Below are positions 22,875-25,698 of a stretch of 25,698 nt of DNA, piece by piece. The notes beneath the pieces were generated by a model, which was given only the letters and a program-made list of their open reading frames with translations, searched no databases and had not been told where the DNA came from. The stretch spans positions 1-25,698 of the forward strand of contig JBJXFQ010000013.1 of assembly GCA_046155605.1 (NCBI GenBank), written 5' to 3'. This DNA comes from JAEUIZ01 sp046155605 (lineage in GTDB: Bacteria > Planctomycetota > Phycisphaerae > Phycisphaerales > UBA1924). The stretch's first letter is position 1, and each line of letters begins with the position of its first letter. Both the position numbers and the translations under genes were made by a program.

Positions 22875-24581
22875 TCACCACGTCCGCATCGGCACATCAA
22901 GCCGATGCTGATCGGCGCACGCCCGCGCGTCGTCATACCCCGCGTCCGCGTGACGGAAGACGCCCATCGCGGGGTCGTTGGTGAGAACTCGCTCCAGCCT
23001 TCTCGCGGCCTCTGGCGTCCCATCCGCCACGACCACCTGCCCCGCGTGCTGCGAGTAGCCGATGCCCACGCCACCGCCATGGTGGAACGAGACCCACGAC
23101 GCGCCGCTGGCGACATTGACCATCGCGTTGAGGAGCGCCCAATCGCTGATCGCGTCCGATCCGTCCTTCATCGCCTCGGTCTCACGATTCGGGCTCGCCA
23201 CCGACCCGCAATCGAGGTGGTCACGTCCGATGACGATCGGCGCGGAGACGCGGCCTGACGCAACGAGTTGGTTGAACACCAGCCCGGCCCGAGCCCGCTC
23301 CCCCTGTCCCAACCAGCAGATGCGAGCGGGCAGGCCCTGGAACTGAACGCGATCCCGTGCCAGCGTCAGCCACCGTCGCAGCGGTTGATTGTCCGGGAAC
23401 AGTTCGATCATCGCGCGGTCGGTCGTGTAGATGTCCTGCGGATCGCCCGACAGCGCAACCCAGCGGAACGGTCCTCGCCCCACGCAGAACTGCGGCCGAA
23501 TGTATGCAGGCACGAAGCCCGGGAACGCAAACGCATCCTTGTAGCCGTGGTCGAGCGCGCGCTGGCGGATGTTGTTGCCGTAGTCGAACGTGTGACTGCC
23601 CCGGCGTTGCAGAGCCACCATCGCGCGCACATGCCGCTCCATCGTCGAGAGGCTGTGCCGGGTGTACTCGCCGGGATAGTGCCTGCGGAAATCGTCGGCC
23701 TCATGCACGGTCATCCCGATCGGCACATAGCCGTTGAGCGGATCGTGCGCGCTGGTCTGATCGGTGAGCGCGTCGGGAGTGATTCCTCGCTCCAGCAGCC
23801 GCTCCAGCAGTTCGACGGCGTTGCAATCGACGCCGACGCTCACCGCGCGCCGTGACTCCGCGAGTTCGACCGCTCGATCGATCGCGCCGTCGATATCGGT
23901 CACGATCTCGTCGAGGTAACGGTCCCGGACGCGCCGCGCAAGCCGTGAGTGGTCGACATCGGCCACGAGACAGACGCCATCGTTCATGGTGACGGCCAGC
24001 GGCTGGGCCCCGCCCATCCCGCCGCAGCCCGCCGTCACGCAGAGCCGGCCCGCGAGCGTGCCGCCGAAGTGCTGCCGCGCCAACTCGGCAAAGGTCTCGT
24101 ACGTGCCCTGGAGGATGCCCTGAGTCCCGATATAGATCCACGATCCCGCCGTCATCTGGCCGTACATGATGAGGCCCTTGGCCGCGAGATCGTCGAAGTG
24201 CTTCTGCGTGGCCCATGCCGGGACGAGGTTCGAGTTGGCGATGAGGACGCGCGGCGCGTCCTCGTGCGTGCGCACGACGCCAACGGGCTTGCCGGATTGC
24301 ACCAGCAGCGTCTCATCCGCCTCGAGCCGGAGGAGCGACTCGACGATCGCGTCAAACGCGGGCCAGGAACGTGCCGCCTGCCCGCGACCGCCATACACCA
24401 CCAGCGCCTCGGGCCGCTCGGCGACCTCCGCGTCGAGGTTGTTCATCAGCATCCGCATCGCGGCCTCGGCCTGCCACGTCTTGCAGGTCCGCGCGTTCCC
24501 TCGCGGCGCGACGATCGAACGTCCAACCCCTTCGCCGCCTCCACCACGGCGCCGACGCGACTTCATCGTGAGCATGGCCAT
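22875..24581 (-). CDS. hutU: Urocanate hydratase
   Basis: Second step of histidine degradation: urocanate plus water to imidazolone propionate, using tightly bound NAD+. It has 568 aa (family about 555). ATG 24581 has GGAG six bases upstream; in-frame ATGs at 24575 and 24566 are alternatives. Marks: KTWQAEAAMRMLMNNLDAEV, YGGRGQAARSWPAFD, the NAD-binding TAGCGGMGGAQPLAVTMNDG, ICWLGQGERARAG (with the active-site Cys), IGRDHLDCGSVASPNRETEA and WVSFHHGGGVGIGYSQHAG. The N-terminus has a short Arg/Gly-rich stretch not found in most homologues. It follows hutH by 136 bases on the same strand, so the pair is probably an operon. Confidence 0.98.
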   Translation of the reverse strand: MAMLTMKSRRRRGGGGEGVGRSIVAPRGNARTCKTWQAEAAMRMLMNNLDAEVAERPEALVVYGGRGQAARSWPAFDAIVESLLRLEADETLLVQSGKPVGVVRTHEDAPRVLIANSNLVPAWATQKHFDDLAAKGLIMYGQMTAGSWIYIGTQGILQGTYETFAELARQHFGGTLAGRLCVTAGCGGMGGAQPLAVTMNDGVCLVADVDHSRLARRVRDRYLDEIVTDIDGAIDRAVELAESRRAVSVGVDCNAVELLERLLERGITPDALTDQTSAHDPLNGYVPIGMTVHEADDFRRHYPGEYTRHSLSTMERHVRAMVALQRRGSHTFDYGNNIRQRALDHGYKDAFAFPGFVPAYIRPQFCVGRGPFRWVALSGDPQDIYTTDRAMIELFPDNQPLRRWLTLARDRVQFQGLPARICWLGQGERARAGLVFNQLVASGRVSAPIVIGRDHLDCGSVASPNRETEAMKDGSDAISDWALLNAMVNVASGASWVSFHHGGGVGIGYSQHAGQVVVADGTPEAARRLERVLTNDPAMGVFRHADAGYDDARACADQHRLDVPMRTW

Positions 24582-24717
24582 GTGTTTCTCCGACAGAAGC
24601 CCACCACGAGACCCGAGCCACACAACCCTACCGCATCGGCGCGCCAAACACAAGCCCTTTGTGAGCAGTGGGGGAGAGGCCTCAATCTTCCGGCTCAAAA
24701 GGGGCTTGGCGCACGCC

Positions 24718-25698
24718 TCATGGGCTGATAAACTGTTCCGCCGCGATCGCGCCGGCCAGCCGCTCGATGTCCGCGGACAGCGGCCGATCTTCGTTCAGTG
24801 GACGCACGATTTTCCGAATTCTCGAGTGCGCACGTTCGACGAGTCTGCCGGACTTCAGCGGCCGGTGCAGATCGAGCGCCGCCGCACTGCACATGAGTTC
24901 GATGGCTATCACCCGGCGCGCCAGTTCCAGCCCGCGCTGCGCCTTGGCCGCGGCACGCGGGCCGAACGAGTTGTAATCCTCGATCCCCGCGCTCGTGCTG
25001 ATGTTGGCGACGCTCGCGGGCGTGGCCAGGCCGATCATCTCGTTGCAGCAGGCCGCGGCGGTGTACTGCGCGATCATCAGGCCCGAGTGCAGTCCCGGCT
25101 TCGGGCTGAGGTAGGCGGGCAGCGGGTTTTGCGGGTCTGTCGCCGAGAGGAGGAAGAACACGCGGCGCTCGGCGATGCCGGCGAGGTGCGAGAGGGCGAT
25201 CGCCATCGTGTCGAGCGGAATCGCCATCGGCATGCCGTGGAAGTTGCCGGCTGAGACGACGACGGGAGGAAGGGACGAAGCGGGGGGATGCGACGACCCG
25301 GGAGCAAAGACGAGCGGGTTGTCCGTGACGGCATCGAGTTCGTGGATGACAGACATCTCGACGTAACGGAGCGCGTCCCATGCCGCGCCGAGCACGACGG
25401 GGGCGCAGCGGAGGGAGTAAGGGTCCTGGACGCGGGGGTCGTCGCGGCGGTGGGAGGGGATGATGCGGCTGCCGCGGAGGAGTTGGCGCAATCGCCCCGC
25501 GACGTAGGCCGGGCCGGGCTGGTTGCGTGCGGCGTAGACGCGCGGATCGAGAAACGCATCGGTGGCCTTGCAGGCGTCGATGGACATGGCGGTGGCGACC
25601 AGCGCGGCCTCGAAAAGTACGTTGGTATCGTGGCAGAGGAGCGCGGCACGGGCCGCCATGAGGTGCGTGCCGTTGATGAGCGCGAGGCCTTCTTTGGC
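24718..25698 (-). CDS. hutH: Histidine ammonia-lyase, C-terminal part (partial)
   Basis: First step of histidine degradation: histidine to trans-urocanate and ammonia. The gene enters from the right edge; the visible 326 codons begin EGLALINGTHL, a family motif, so the MIO-forming Ala-Ser-Gly lies outside. Also seen are the RVQDPYSLRCAPVVLGAAWD active-site strand, ELDAVTDNPLVF, SAGNFHGMPMAIPLD and FLLSATDPQNPLPAYLSP. The segment ISTSAGIEDYNSFGPRA replaces the usual TSANQEDHVSMG: the Glu typical of histidine lyases is kept, but neighbouring residues resemble the NS-G pattern of PAL/TAL enzymes. The adjacent hutU supports histidine as substrate; another aromatic amino-acid lyase is the alternative. 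Confidence 0.93.
   Translation of the reverse strand, partial: AKEGLALINGTHLMAARAALLCHDTNVLFEAALVATAMSIDACKATDAFLDPRVYAARNQPGPAYVAGRLRQLLRGSRIIPSHRRDDPRVQDPYSLRCAPVVLGAAWDALRYVEMSVIHELDAVTDNPLVFAPGSSHPPASSLPPVVVSAGNFHGMPMAIPLDTMAIALSHLAGIAERRVFFLLSATDPQNPLPAYLSPKPGLHSGLMIAQYTAAACCNEMIGLATPASVANISTSAGIEDYNSFGPRAAAKAQRGLELARRVIAIELMCSAAALDLHRPLKSGRLVERAHSRIRKIVRPLNEDRPLSADIERLAGAIAAEQFISP

Overview
The window looks like a chromosomal segment of a high-GC planctomycete, most likely of the Phycisphaerae. This is inferred from several signs: two secreted proteins ending in a Cys-rich dockerin-like double module, a planctomycete-style pseudopilin ending in a DG-type motif, a membrane protein with a CxxCGYSLRGL...CPECG zinc ribbon, and a HEAT/PDZ-type secreted protein. 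No rRNA, CRISPR array or intact mobile element is visible. No gap between genes exceeds about 250 bases.

Layout. 1-544 (-) is the 5' part of dnaX, running off the left edge; it lacks the usual four-Cys zinc module. 573-2431 (+) holds a small membrane zinc-ribbon protein, a GNAT acetyltransferase with a repeat-built insertion, and tsaE, which overlaps the acetyltransferase gene by 4 bases and carries a C-terminal YacG-like domain with a ruined zinc site. dnaA (-) converges on tsaE, and a perfect inverted repeat lies upstream of it. 4051-10830 (+) is an export/surface block: a secreted Ig-domain protein with the dockerin-like module, a pseudopilin, and a periplasmic-binding-protein-like protein with three EF-hand/dockerin loops plus the same module, closed by a strong terminator. 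An IS remnant (10999-11732) abuts the 3' end of glmS (-). A TolC-type lipoprotein gene (-) lies upstream of glmS and is divergent from a cytoplasmic GH35-type glycosidase gene (+). 18503-22166 (-) holds a HEAT/PDZ protein, a homoserine-kinase-like/APH-fold kinase, a YicC endoribonuclease and a SecG with a long P/T/A-rich tail. Then come tRNA-Ser(GCT) (+) with a textbook terminator, tRNA-Thr(CGT) (-), and the histidine-degradation pair hutU and hutH (-), hutH being cut by the right edge.

Functional themes. Housekeeping genes dominate: replication (dnaX, dnaA), tRNA modification (tsaE), cell-wall precursor supply (glmS), secretion (secG), RNA turnover (yicC) and histidine catabolism (hutHU). 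The accessory part is the 4051-10830 block. Its two secreted proteins share a six-cysteine C-terminal module, and the pseudopilin between them suggests, as inference, a type II-secretion-like export or surface-display context. The most unusual single observations are the TsaE/YacG-like fusion with lost cysteines, the dnaX without a zinc module, and the dockerin-like modules.
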